Origin: Cryptomeria japonica
Lineage: Eukaryota > Streptophyta > Pinopsida > Cupressales > Cupressaceae
DNA: 64,000 nucleotides
NCBI RefSeq assembly: GCF_030272615.1
Contig: NC_081405.1
Coordinates: 154,673,613-154,737,612, forward strand
Reading direction: 5' to 3'
Shown here: positions 24,501 through 37,309 of the stretch, one piece after another
How the letters are laid out: each line of letters opens with the position of its first letter
Position numbering within the stretch: the stretch's first letter is position 1
Position numbers and translations under genes: made by a program
The notes under the pieces: model-generated
The model's database searches: none
Told to the model about the DNA's origin: nothing
The model's input: only the letters and a program-made list of their open reading frames with translations

Positions 24501-25169
24501 ATAGAAAACGAAAGTAATATGTAAAAAGATTAAAGATGCTCCTAATCAAATTGCAACTAATAAATCAAGTGTTTTAGATACATAAGACAGTCCTAAATAG
24601 GCATTCCGATACCATTGGTGGGATGTATTCTATTGCAATAATGTCATATCTAAGCTATTTAAACAAAAAAACAAGTGTAATTCTTAATTATTATAATTAT
24701 TTCAATTCAAGTGAGATGGATTCTTTTGAATCATGCGTGAAACATAATTAATAAATTTGACTCAAAATTACACGATTGAATCTGATGATGTTATTACTTA
24801 CAAATGACAAATCATGTCCAAACTCAAACTCCAAAGGGAACTTTGGGACGAGAACAATTTAATCAATCTTGGGATGCAAACAGGAATATTTCAAAAGTTG
24901 TAACAAATAAATAAAACAGTAGAAAAAATAAATTAGCTTGCCTTATAAGGATGTTGTGGAAGAGACTGTATGAAATCATCGCTCCACAAGTTGGGATGAT
25001 GTTTACCAGTGCGCCGCAAAGGGATTTCAGCTCTAGTTAAGGCCTGATTAAGCTTCTTCCTTCGTACTAACAATGGTACTGCTTTACTAGTGCAAAGGTG
25101 GGCAGGGTGATTAAGTTTGAGAGTGTGACACAAGCTCAAATTACAAGGGAAAATGGAGATGAGAGCCAT
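21522..25169 (-). pseudogene. Terpene synthase, 10 exons, one in-frame stop
   Basis: Gymnosperm TPS-d-like terpene synthase; such plastid enzymes cyclise prenyl diphosphates. Exons (minus): 25169-24942, 24183-24020, 23943-23858, 23701-23487, 23352-23255, 23141-23049, 22879-22664, 22581-22443, 22184-21936, 21818-21522, giving 595 codons with all junctions in phase. The start is MALISIFPC. Residues 1-51 look like a transit peptide, RRX8W is at 52-62, DDTYD at 346-350 and GDIKSFKGE (NSE/DTE site) at 490-498; it ends IEPITM. Nine introns follow AG|..AG rules; intron 1 has a GC donor. Codon 317 (22815-22813) is TAA where relatives have an amino acid, so the predicted protein lacks the class I catalytic domain. 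Every other exon is clean, so the loss is recent, an allele, or a base error. The product cannot be named; monoterpene synthase is likeliest from length (594 aa) and RRX8W. Confidence 0.92.
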
Positions 25170-25210
25170 TGCTTATTGCAAGAGATAAATCCTTACTGCA
25201 AGAGAAATCT

Positions 25211-25220
25211 TTTTTATAGA
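25211..25220 (-). promoter_or_regulatory. TATA box of the complete TPS locus
   Basis: The minus strand reads TCTATAAAAA about 42 bp before the ATG at 25169, which leaves room for only a very short 5' leader. Relic 2 has the matching CTATAAAAGG in similar surroundings. Confidence 0.6.
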
Positions 25221-25870
25221 GAAAATTGATAGAATGGTACAAAACAAGGATCCAAATTTTCCCATTTTGTAAAATAATTTATCCCAGTGCGCCCTTGTAG
25301 GTAGTGACCCACATGTTCAACACTCTCTACTTTATTCTGCCATTAAAGGCTGTCATGCATAATATATTTAATTTGTTACGGACAGTCACTAAAAATTGTA
25401 CTTGGGAAGTATATTTAATCTGTTTGTTTCACCTACGCTCAAACATTGAATATAGTATTGTTATTTTTTATTACAAGTTATAATTATTTTCAGTTTATGC
25501 TCTCATTAAAAAACGATTGTTTTGCATTGCACATGTGAAATCATTCTACTGTAAATAAATATTTTAGACCACATGTTTCATACATTTGTAAAATATGCTT
25601 TCTATTGTGTACAATGAAAAGTAATTTCAAAGAAATGAAAATAATAAAAAAATCATTCAAAATTGCAAAACATAACAATAATCGAAATTAGGTTAAAATG
25701 AAGTCAAATAAGCATATAATTTAACGAAAAGAAATTATATCAAACCTCTTGTTGAGTAGATTTTTCCAATATGGTTGGTAGATGTGTGCTCACTCAAAGA
25801 TCAAGGGTGGAGGATGGAGGGTAGGAATAAAGGAATTAATATTTCCTTTTGAGTAGGTGAGGGGGACAAA
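25221..25870. other. TPS upstream region
   Basis: The part near the gene (to about 25390) resembles the upstream DNA of relic 2 at 7540-7680, for example CTACTTTATTCTGCCATTAAAGGCTGT. Beyond that it is AT-rich DNA with no recognised feature. Confidence 0.5.
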
Positions 25871-26660
25871 CCGATGCGGGAGCATCCCCAGTTCATAGCA
25901 ATCTTGCATCAACCAAAAACATTTTCCTTTATATTTTTCTTTTTGTTTGTAGTTTCAGTTTTCCTTTTTGTGTGTCTCGGTTTTGGCTCAATGGATCATG
26001 TGGAGTTGGATTCTACTTGAAGACTTGATCATCTTTATTGCTTTTAGACCGCATCGCATTTGGATAATTTTCCGGCAAGATATCGTTATCGGTTTCATTG
26101 ACAATTTATTGTTACCAGTTGCCTAGACCTATTTTGGTGATCTATTGGAACCCCTTCTGAATCTTGCGGAGCCTTGGGCATTGATTCTAATATTCCTTTC
26201 CGTGTGGACAACCTTTTCCCGCGATCTACGTTTCATCCTTTGGATTTTTTGGAGGAATATTTTGGTGGATGCTGACCTTGTTATTTTGCACGTTAGGTCT
26301 TGTTCTTTGGGTTTTGATCCCTTTTGACCCGACTGGACCCTTTGGATCGATATATATAATTGTAATTGTGCATTAGAATCAGGAGAATTGTAGAATCGAG
26401 TAGCTAGAATGTGCATAGAATATAGATCTCAAGATTCAAGGTCTCAGTTGTGACCTATTATGTATGTTCTACTAGGCCTATGAGCCAATATGTTGTAACC
26501 CGGTTGTTACTGGTTGGACGTAATCAAATTTCATGATATAAAACAATATATACTGCATTGCCTCCATCATATCTTTTTGTTTTTGTTGTGTTTACTCTTG
26601 TTGATCGGTCCAAATTGATCTCTTTGAGGTCCCTCCTAACCGGTGACTGCTTCACAAACC
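25871..26660 (+). repeat. LTR-like fragment, probably Gypsy
   Basis: A purine-rich stretch (GGTGAGGGGGACAAA) is followed by CGATGCGGGAGCATCCCC, a U-rich leader, a TATA-like GATATAAAAC near 26535 and an end of the form CCCTCCTAACCGGTGACTGC. This is the general look of a plant Gypsy LTR, but I cannot fix both edges and found no target duplication. Confidence 0.35.
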
Positions 26661-27069
26661 CATGTGCTTGATGTGATGGGAGGAGTTGATTCACTTAAAT
26701 TTTTAAGTATATGCACATGCTCAAAGGGGCTTTAGGAGGAGATTAGGATTAGGATTAGGATGCAAGTGAGAAACATTGGAGGATTTGACATTTGGAGAGA
26801 GAAAAGGAGGAGGAATTAAAAATATAATTTTAATTCCATGAGGAGGAAAAGGGGAATAAGTAAATTAAATTAAATAAATAAGGGTGTTGAATAGATGAAG
26901 GGCTAAGTATTAGTGTTGAATAGAACCTTAAGAAATAGACTAGAAAATGGATAAATATAAATGATTAATTAAATAATATGAATTATTTGACTAATAGAAA
27001 TATCTAGAATAGACAAATGATGGGGATAAATTGATAAATGCCTATGAGTAATTTTAGATGTCTACATTT

Positions 27070-27420
27070 TACCCCTCTTTGAGATGGTGCTACAAAGTAG
27101 AATCATTTGAAAGAAGATTAAGGCATAGAGATTGAAAGAAAATACTTAGATTAGAGATAATGCCCCAATCATTCAGAGTGACTAGGAGGAAAGATGATAG
27201 GAGATGAGGATGAGGATACACCCTCGAGAGAACATGTGGTTTCAAGAGAAGATTAGAGATGATAGCATCATTTCAGAAAACATTAAGACATGGAGCTTGG
27301 AAAAAAATGGTTAGATTAGAGAAGATGCCTTAGTCAGTCAAAAGAGTGACTAGGAGGAAAGATGATATGAGATCAAGATGAGGATTACCCCTCAAGAGGA
27401 CATGTGGTTTCAAGAGAGAA
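27070..27420 (+). repeat. Imperfect tandem duplication of about 165 bp
   Basis: The phrases TTAGATTAGAGATAATGCC, GTGACTAGGAGGAAAGATGA and ACATGTGGTTTCAAGAGA each occur twice about 165 bp apart. It belongs to a repeat-derived region left of the Copia element. The following 27420-27640 is GAT-rich low-complexity DNA. Confidence 0.65.
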
Positions 27421-27759
27421 CGAGTGTGATCTCAAAATGGATGAGATGATGCATGCATGATGTATGGATGATTATGATAGATGTATTATGGATGTATTTG
27501 AGGATGATGATGTCTATGATGATGGATGGGAAGATGAAAATGATTAATGGATAGACTAAAAAGTCTAGATGATGCAAGATGAGACTAAATGATAATAAAA
27601 TGAATGGGAACATAAATGGGTAGAGGAACAAATCTATATTATGTGAGATGCAATGAGATGATAATGTAGTGATATGTATAAATACAAGAGAAGATGAATA
27701 AAAGAAAAGTGGATTGATAGATAATGCAAATGATGAGGAGATTAGAAGAAGGAAGATAG

Positions 27760-29429
27760 TGTTGGTCCCTACCGGTGACTGAGAGGGGGGGGGTGAATCA
27801 ATTTCCTACCGATTATACAAAATTAAAAACCTTTTTCTCAAGTCTTCACTAACTTAATATTCATCAATACAAATAGTTATTGCAGGAGAACATGCATGCA
27901 TGAAAAGATACACAATAACACTAAGAATTATCTCGTGGAAACCCAAATGGGAGAAAACCACGGTGTGAGTTGATGCTCATGAAATTTGTACTTTTCTGGA
28001 GCACGCCCTGTAAGGAGCCATCCGTGTTAGGAGATTACAAAGACACTATTAGGTGCCACCCGGTTAAGGGATTTTCTTTAAGGCCTATTAGTGCCTTCAC
28101 CCTGTTAGAGGTGGCCTTGTTAAAGGACTTAGGATCATCAATTAAGATGTCACCCGGTTAAGGTATTTTACAGAGGGACCTATTAAAGTCCACCCAATTA
28201 AGGTATTTTATAGAGGGACCTGTTAAAGTCCACCCGGTTAAGGGATTTTGAGTTGCAATGGTTAGAAAGCAACAAGAATTTGATCTGCTTAAATAGCTAC
28301 TGATAGCTTGATCAGATCACAATGAATCTCATACTCTGTCTGCACCGGTTGTGTCTGCTCTGCACTACACCGGTTCTCTGCTCATACCCTCGGCTCTGCA
28401 TTATGTCGGTTCTCTGCTCATACCCTCGACTTTGCTAAATCACTTAGCACTTCCTCACCCTTTACTCTGCCTCTACACTCTGCCCTTTGGATCACCTCTC
28501 ATGAGATTTTCACTTTGAAAAATTTTCAATCAATCATTTTGGTTTTTGCCAAAAACCTTTATACCATATTTCGCCAACACATACCCATTGATTCCTCAAT
28601 CAGTTTACACCTAACACTTGGTAGATTTGAAATTAAAATCTTTCCAAATATTCCCGCACTCTCTATGCACACTCTTCATCAATCTCACAAGCAACTCATC
28701 CTTGACTGCCTCTGCAATTCATAATTTCACCAACCTCTGGGTCGTGTTCTATTTTTTAAATGCGAACCAGAAAATCTACACAAATCTCACCTTAACTAGT
28801 TGTTAACTACTGTAGACTTCAATATCCATTTTTTTGACGATATCTCACCATGACTGACTCACCTTTGGTCATTGCATCCAGCTTACCAATCATTACTCCG
28901 AGATTCCCGGTAGATATCATCCTTCAACCTGTATCACCAGTTCACTAGTGTAACTCTGTTATCTTCTGCCACCGGTCACTGATCACTAAACAAACTGATC
29001 ACTTGTTTGTCTAGAGAGCTCTGGTCATGCATAGGACTACTAAACTTCGTCTGAGTCAACTCCTGTGACCGCATCATCATGTCAACTACTTCTTATGGTG
29101 ACTTCTTCTTTATCCGATGGGGAGTCTTGTTGTTTCTTGTTCAAACATCCTTCAGCATATCGGTTTCTGGTTGACACTTCTACACTAACTTACTTGTCAG
29201 TTGGAAACAATGCACTACCAGCATATCACTTACTGGTCTGCAGTCCTCTCACAAGTCAACACTTACTTGTGTACTAGTGACTCCAAAGGTCTTTGTGTTG
29301 AAAGACATTTCCTCACTTACCGATGAATATCAAAGACATCTCATTAAGTATGCAACAATAACAGTACTGCACATTATACCGGTAACCATCCTATACCGAT
29401 TGACATCAATGATAATCACAATGCCAATA
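27760..29429 (-). repeat. 3' LTR of the Copia element (left LTR)
   Basis: The left edge begins TGTTGGTCCC, matching the inner edge of the right LTR. The right edge is placed just before the purine tract complement at 29430, where CCAATA stands for the expected CCAACA. Homology with the right LTR covers about 27760-28620. Confidence 0.65.
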
Positions 29430-29830
29430 ATCTCCCCCTTGGCATTGATGGGAACACTTTTGAGTCCTCTTTAGCAATCACTCACTTTTGCTTCTACTGA
29501 ACCGATCTTTGAGTAATGATCTTACTCTCCCTTTCAGCTAGCTTCCATTCATATTACTTCTGACTTCATTGTCACATTTATCTTCATCTTCCTTCATGTT
29601 ACATCATCTATATTCAAACTTAAATCTCCCCCTTTGGCATTGATGGCAACACTTTTGACTCCTCTTTAGCAATCACTCACTTTTTCTTCTATTGAACCAA
29701 TCTTTGAGTAATGATCTCACTCCCCCTTTCAGCTGGATTCCATTCATATTACTTCTGACTTCATTGTCACATATGTCTTCATCTTCCTTAATGTTACATT
29801 ATCTGTATTCAAACTTCTCCCCCTTTGACA
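29430..29830 (-). repeat. Triplicated polypurine-tract module
   Basis: The complement of an AAGGGGGAGA-type polypurine tract occurs at about 29431, 29625 and 29816. The first two are followed by nearly the same sequence (GGCATTGATGG, AACACTTTTGA, TAGCAATCACTCAC and so on), giving tandem units of about 194 and 191 bp. Only the tract at 29431 abuts the 3' LTR. Confidence 0.8.
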
Positions 29831-32800
29831 ATAATGCCAAAGGTTTAGTCTAGACACCCTATTTCACAAACTGCACTGATTGCTCCCCCTAACAGGAATA
29901 GTCCATAATCATCAATCCAAATACATATATTTTTCAAGAAAATCATACCAGATTGATGGTGTTCCGATCTTTACTCACCTTAGAGTATGCAGGGGAATTA
30001 CCCTTAGCTTACCTCTAAGATATTCAAAGGTGTCCTTTGATAGTGGCTTGGTGAAGATATTTGCCACCTGTTCTTTTGTTGGTATATGCTCCAACCTTAC
30101 TTCCTTGTCATGACCCTATTTCCTTGAGGTAGTGGTATTTGATAGCTATATGCTTTGTCTAGAAATGCATCACTGGATTCTTGGATATGTTGATAGCACT
30201 GGTGTTGTCACAGTGAATCACCACAGCTTCAGTCACCTTTTCTTGGATATCTTCCAATATCTTCTTGATCCATACTACTTGTGTATAGTTGATTGGAGCA
30301 GCCACATACTCTACCTCAGTTGTGGATTGAGAGATGCAATTTTGTTTCTTGCTTGTCCATGACACAATCCTGTCTCCAAGAAAGAATGCACCTCCACTAG
30401 TGCTCTTTCTGTCATCAATGTTCCTTGCCCAATCTGCATCGGTGAAGACACGTAAGTTGAAATATCCCTTATGTGGATACCAGAGATCATACTCATTAGT
30501 CCCCTTAAGGTATCTAAATATTCTCTTAATCGCCACCATATGAGTCTCTTTTGGATTTGCAGCAAATCTAGCAACCAAGCCAACTACTTGTGCTATATCT
30601 GGTCTATTGTGTACTGAATACTACAACTTACCGATCATGGATCACTAAAGTGTCTCATTCACTTCGTTAGCCTCATCATTTTTGGAGAGCTTGCAACCTA
30701 TAACCATTGGAGTTTCAATAGGTTTGGAATCTTCCATTCCAAAAGTCTTCAATATTTCCCTTATGAACTTGTTCTGGCTAATGAATATACCATTCTTTAG
30801 TTGAGATACTTGTAGACCGATGAAGGATTTTATTTCACTAATCATGGACATTTCAAATTCCCACTTCATTTCATCTGCAAAACCTTTTCTCATCTTATCA
30901 TCTCCCCCAAAGCTGATGTCATGTACAAAAATCTCTGCAATCAGATGTTTTTCTTTTTCTCTGGTTTTCAAATACAAGTTGTTGTTGTCACTGGTTCTCA
31001 TGAACCCTGTGCTTAACAGATATGAATGCAACCTCTCATACCAAGCTCTTGGTGCTTGTTTTAGCCCATACAGAGCCTTCTTCAGCTTGCATACCATATC
31101 TCTTCCATCTTCTGATACAAACCCTTCTGGTTGCTCTATATACACTTTTTCCTCTAAAATACCATTCAAGAATGTCGATTTGACATCCATTTGGTAAAAT
31201 TTGAACTTCTTGTAAGCATCATAAGCAAGCAATATTCTAACCCCTTCCAACCTAGCTACTAGTGCAAAGGTTTCTCCATAAGCCAAACCTTCTTCCCGAG
31301 CATACCCTTTGCAGACTAACCTTGCTTTATTTCTTACTACTTGACCAGTTTCATCCATTTTATTTCTAAACACCCATTTGGTGCCTATCACATTTTTGTT
31401 CTTCGGTCTGGGCACAAGAGTCCAAGTTTCATTTTTCTCAATCTGCTCTAGTTCTTCCTCCATGGCTTTAATCCAGTCTTCATCTTTTAGAGCCTCCTTT
31501 GTTGTTCTAGGCTCAATTTTGGAGAGTAGACAGCTATTCTCTCTTGCTCTTCTTCTAGTCAAAACTACAGCATCTTTGTCACCAATGATATTGTCATAAG
31601 AGTGATTGTTTCTGACATACCTTGCTAGTACTGGTTCATTTCTTGGAGCTTCTTCTACCGGTTGTGTAGGTTCTACTTCACATTCTTCCTCATTTGCCGC
31701 TACAACAGGATTCTCTTCAACAAGTTCGATCGGTACAGTGTACTCGAATCCTTGATAATCCTCTGGTTCACTCTTGCTATCCTGTTCATTTTTCTCAAAG
31801 AACTCATCTAGTCTGACATTGGCACTCTCCACAATCTTACCGGTCCTTTTGTTCAAACACCGATATGCTTTACTCTTAGTGGAGTAACCTAAGAAGGTTC
31901 CTTCATCACTCTTGGGATCGAACTTTCCAGAGTACTCATCCCTCTTGATGTAGCACTTGCTTCCAAATACTTTGAAATATTTCACTTTGGGTGAGTATCC
32001 ACACCATAATTCATAGGGAGTTTTATTTGTCCCTTTCTTCACTTGTATTCGGTTCAAGGTATACACAACAATGTTGACTGCTTCTCTCTAGAAGATATGT
32101 GGAATATCCTTTAGTATCATCAGAGTCCTCGCACAATCAATTAGATTTATGTTTCTTCTTTCAACAACCCCATTCTACTGAGGTGTTCTGGGTGCAGACA
32201 TTTGTCTCATAATCCCTTGTTCTTCATAGTAATTTATGAACTCTTGAGATGTGAACTTTCCTCCTTTGTCTAATCTCAAACATTTCAAACTCTTACTAGT
32301 TCCTCTCTCCACTCAAGCCTTGAAGACCTTAAACATGTGAAAGGATTCAGATTTTTCTTTCAAGAACACAGCCCACATCATTCTTGAGAAATCATTTACA
32401 AACAACATGAAGTATCGGTCCCCATAGAAACTCTTAGTTCTCATAGGACCACATAAATCTGTATGCACATAGTCTAGCACATTCTCAGATGACTATGAGT
32501 TGTTGTTGAAGCTAGATCTGGTCAACTTTCCTAATTAACATTCTTTACACATAACATTCTCAATTTTCGTAATGTCAGGCATACCTCTGACAGACTTCAT
32601 TTTACTAACCTTTTCTATACTATGAAAATTTACATGACACAATATTTTGTGCCATAGCTAACTATCTTCTACCTTTGTCATTAGGCAACTTCCTATAGTG
32701 GATTCTTGGTAGAACAAATTTCCTCTAGTTTGTTTACCGATAGCAATCTGACTTCCTGATTTGTCATTTATTTTTCATATTCCTTCATTGAATTCTAACT

Positions 32801-34127
32801 GGTAACCCTTATTGTTAATTTGTGCAACACTTAACAGACTATATTTTAGCCCTTCTACCCAATAAACATCTTCACAATTTGTTTTATCATTTAGGGCTAT
32901 AGATCCCTTACCTTTTACTATACAAGGAGTATCATTGCCAAATCTCACCGTTCCTCCATTACAGTCCTCCACGCTAAGGAATTTGTTTCTGTCACCGGTC
33001 ATGTGGTGAGTGCAACCACTATCAATTACCCAATTTCTACACCAGTTTGAACTAGAGATTGGTTCCATATCACTTTCCTCTATGTTATCTTCCTTTACCA
33101 CTACAAATGCAATTCCATGTCCATCAAATCCTTTTGATTCTTCATCGGTAACTCCTTCTGCAAGATAGCACTCATTCTTTCTCTTGTCTTTGTAGCTTCT
33201 AAAATTATCCTTCCTATCATTATCAGGACATGATCTGGATGCAATATGATATATTATATTGCAAGAGAAACACTTTAAGGGAAGTTTACCTTTATACTTT
33301 CCTTTTCCTCTTGGCAACCTTATTGCTAATAGATCTTCAATCTCATCTTGTTCTTGTTCTTTAGATAATAGGTTGTCACATTCATGAGAATGACTGGTTA
33401 TTGTAGTATAACTATTTCCAGTTTCTTTTCTTCTCCTTGTTGGTGCGGGTATCAGGGAAGCTTTGAAGGTAGCATCAATATTTGGTACACTGTTATCATA
33501 GTTGCTCAGTTCAAAAGTAGTCAACTTACTGATCAGTGAGTCAAGTGAAACACTAACTGTTCCCAAGGATCTGAGTTCGTGAATTACAGAAACCCTTATG
33601 GCATATTGTGGTAGCAAGTTTCTCAAGATTTTACTGACCACATCATCTTCTTCAAGCTTTCCTCTAGCACTTCTGATGGAATTTACTACATCATTTATTC
33701 TTTTGCTATATTGTTCTGTATTTTCTCCTTCTTGCATCCTCATCTCATCAAATTTTCCTCTTGAGTTGTCCACCTTAGCCTTTTGTACATGAGGATCTCC
33801 TCCATAAACAGTCTTCAACTTATTCCACATCTCATAGGTTGTTTTCAGATCTTGTACCTCAACATACTCATTATCAGATAGAGTGCTAGCAATCACATCT
33901 ATAGTTATAGTTTTGTCTTGCCTTTCTTAGATCTGATTTGCAGTGAGAACCCCTGTAGGTTCATTGTACTCTATGATTACATGATTCCAATATTTATCTC
34001 CTAGGGTTCTTAGGTAGAGGTTCATTCTACCACACTATAAAGTGTATTTCTCCTTGGAGAACTTAGGGCCCTCCTTTCACATCATCTTGGATCTTTCCTT
34101 AAGCTAAGCTCTTATGAATCTAATGAC

Positions 34128-34145
34128 CAAAGCTCTGATACCAAT
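34128..34145 (-). promoter_or_regulatory. Primer-binding site of the Copia element
   Basis: The minus strand reads ATTGGTATCAGAGCTTTG directly after the LTR end CCAACA. TGGTATCAGAGC is complementary to the 3' end of plant initiator methionine tRNA, the usual Copia primer. Confidence 0.9.
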
Positions 34146-34980
34146 TGTTGGTCCCTATCGGTGACTAAGAGGGGGGGTGAATCAATTACCTATCGGTTAT
34201 ACAAAATTAAAAACCTTTTACTCAAGTCTGCACTAACTTAATATTCATCAATACAAACAATTATTGTAGGATAACATGCATGCATGAAAAGATACACAAT
34301 AACACCAAGAATTATCTCGTGGAAACCCAAATGGGAGAAAACCACAGTGTGAGTTGATGCTCACAAAATTTGTACTCTTCTAGAGCATGCTCTGTAAGGA
34401 GCCATCCTTGTTAGGAGATTACAAAGACACTGTTAGGTGCCACCTAGTTAAGGGATTTTCTTTAAGGCTTGTTAGTGCCTTTACCCTGTTAGAGGTAGCC
34501 TTGTTAAAGGACTTAGGATCATCAATTAAGATTTTACCTGGTTAAGGGATTTTACAAAGCGACCTATTAAAGTCCACCCAGCTAAGGGATTTTGAGTTCC
34601 AATGCTTAGAAAGCAATAGGAAGTTGATATACTAGAATAGTTACTGATAGCTTGATCAGATCACAATAAATCTCATACTCTATCTGCACCGGTTGTGTTT
34701 TCTCTACACTACACCGGTTCTCTGCTCATACCCTCGGCTCTGCACTCTGTCGGTCCTATGCTCATACCCTCGGCTCTGCTAAATCACTTAGCACTTCCTC
34801 ACTCTTTACTTTGCCTCTGCACTCTACCCTTTGGATTGCCTCTCTCAGGATTTGCACTTTGCAAATTTTTTGATCAATCATTTTGGTTTTCACCAAAATC
34901 CTTTATAACATATTTCGCCAACATATACCGGATGATTCCTCAATTAGTTTACACCTAACACTTGGTAGATTTAGCCAACA
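34146..34980 (-). repeat. 5' LTR of the Copia element (right LTR, 835 bp)
   Basis: Outer end TGTTGGC and inner end CCAACA on the minus strand. The adjacent primer-binding site fixes the inner edge. Confidence 0.8.
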
Positions 34981-37290
34981 AAATAAATCAAGAAATAAAG
35001 CGTGACAAGTGTCGCCACATAAAACAAAATAGATGAAAGAAGAATTACATAAGTCCAAAAATTAAATGAACTCGAATGATGCTAGCACAAGTCACAAAAT
35101 AACTCAAGGAAAAAATCCAACTTAACCAAATCTACATCATAAGGTGACCAATATCTGTCACACCAAAGAGAGTAACCGCTACACATCACTCAAGGGTACA
35201 ACACCCTAAATGTGTTAGAGAGTGCGTTTCAAACACTTAAAACCATAGATTTATTTATATATTTATATTCATTTTATCATTTTATTGCAATCTAATCTTT
35301 TATGAAAGTCTAGACAAGTATCCTTCATGAAATAAAACATATGCATGGTGGAAATGAAGTGTTTCATACACACAAGGAATATAATAATGACATGATTAAT
35401 ATTCAAGATATCCTATCTATAGAATTGCCACATTTACCGAGTTACAACAAAAATAAATATCAAAACCTCAACTAATCACTCGATGAAGTACTAAAATATT
35501 CACCATTTCTCTTAATGCACAATAAATAACATACAGACAATAACAATAGTCTACATGATGTCATTGAGAGATTTAATCAATTTCATATATTCACACAATT
35601 AAATTTACTCATATGAAATGGATCTCATCACTCAATCTCCAAACAAAATTTAATATCAAACTTTGATTACTCCTACTCCTATCTCCTATGTTGATTTCCT
35701 TAACAAACCATTAACCAGATAATATATCTACATTACATAAAACTAAAGATCATAGCCTTACTTGCAACCACTTATTTTCATTTACATTTAATTTCACATA
35801 ATTTCAAATACTTTCATACATACTTTATTCTATTCAACTCATCTCCTGTCAACCCTTAACTATATTCTTTTGTAAACTAAATATTATGAGTTATTCAAGG
35901 GAAATTGCCATTAAGAAACATATTCAAATGTCATTCAATCTATTATCAATCCATCCTACTGGAATTCATTAAGCAGGAACTTCCCTAAAATTTGATTAGG
36001 TTAAGGAGATAGCATCTTTTATAAATCTATCTATTCAATCAAACAATACATTTCATTAAGACCACACAGCTCCTTCACAAGTCTAAGACTTTTTTGTTAC
36101 CAACCAAATAAAGACACAATAGTATAATTTTAAATTTTATGTACTATATATGCAATTATTCAACTTTACTTCATTCAACACATATACTATAACATGATCT
36201 TTTAACTTACTACTTCATAAATTCTCTACATTATTTATGCAAGAGATATTCTACCTAACTAACTCTTCTTTTAAATGGAAATCATGGATGCAATGCACAA
36301 ATCTTAATCTTCAAAGCAAATTTAATTCCATCCTAACTTCTCTTTTAGTGTATGCAAAATCATACTTATAAATGAGTATTCAATGCTTCTACTTAATATT
36401 AAGAAACCTTTAAACTCTATAAATCTTTTACCCAATTAGTGAGAAGACGGAGGAAAACATTGCCAAACAATCAATATATGCACAAAAAATTATATATATG
36501 GACAGTTTGAATTTTCCTAGGCATGCCATATTTATTGTACTATGCAGCTACTTACATTATTCTTTAAAATATACAAGTTCAACCTTCCGCAAGGTCTCCT
36601 AGCATTACAAATGCAGCTAGAACCTCAAATTCTTATTAAATGTTATGATTTATTCAAAGTATCTTTTCTTACATATAGGATTACACACATATAAAAACAC
36701 CCAATAATTCTATTTAATACCCATACATCACCAATTAGCTCTTTATATTTTATAAAGAAGGATAAGGAAAGGAGAAGGAAATTATTTAAGTTTTTATTTA
36801 CTATCTACTAATGCATCTTATGGAAATTCTTCAATTTTCAAATCATGATCTACACTAAACCATTCTTATATGCATACTCTATCTTACTACTCTTGACAAA
36901 ATTGTTGTAACAAGTCAATCCTATAAACATAGCATCCATTAAATGAATACACAATTTTCTCTCACTCTATAGCATAATCATTTATATTGTGAAAATAATT
37001 GTAATCATATAGACAAGGACTTAAAATTACAAGCAAGCAATACCACATAGAATCATATAAACATCACTCACATCCAAGTGAATGCATAAGAAATGACTAC
37101 ATCAATTTCCCACAATTATGATTTCTAGAAAGAATTAGGGAGAAAACACATAGCATAGACTTGTAAGATCTCCAAGATTCTGATAACCCTTTCTCAAACA
37201 CAAACCTCAAGAACAACTCAAGTAAAGAGGATATCATAACACACCATGCAAGACTAAGCAACAACCATAGACAAAGATACAAATGTTTGC
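34981..37290. other. Gene-free repeat-derived DNA
   Basis: AT-rich with no domain-bearing frame. If the primer-binding site at 37291 belongs to a minus-strand element, this would be part of its internal region, but no coding domain is visible. Confidence 0.4.
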
Positions 37291-37309
37291 AACATGAGCT
37301 CTGATACCA
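37291..37309 (-). promoter_or_regulatory. Orphan LTR-element primer-binding site
   Basis: The minus strand reads TGGTATCAGAGCTCATGTT, a full match to the initiator-Met-tRNA primer site. It is preceded by GGGCATTACATG, which looks like an LTR end, so a minus-strand element with its 5' LTR to the right of 37311 is implied. The other LTR edge was not found. Confidence 0.7.

Larger units (their letters stand above)
27760..34980 (-). mobile_element. Broken Copia LTR retrotransposon with both LTRs
   Basis: On the minus strand the order is 5' LTR, primer-binding site, GAG with a zinc-knuckle region and protease (about 33900-32780, DSGCTHHMTG), integrase (about 32750-31900), reverse transcriptase (about 31500-30650, ALYGLKQAPRAWYERL), RNase H (about 30580-30160) and a 3' LTR. 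Protease before integrase before RT marks Copia. The LTRs differ in length (about 1670 bp left, 835 bp right) and are similar over their shared 0.85 kb. No matching target duplication is visible. The coding part is broken in roughly half a dozen places. It is an old copy, judged from the breaks and LTR differences. Confidence 0.92.

Noticed and set aside
26741-26760. TTAGGA repeated about three times, telomere-like
   Set aside because: The plant telomere unit is TTTAGGG. Three units of a different hexamer are chance or simple-repeat sequence.
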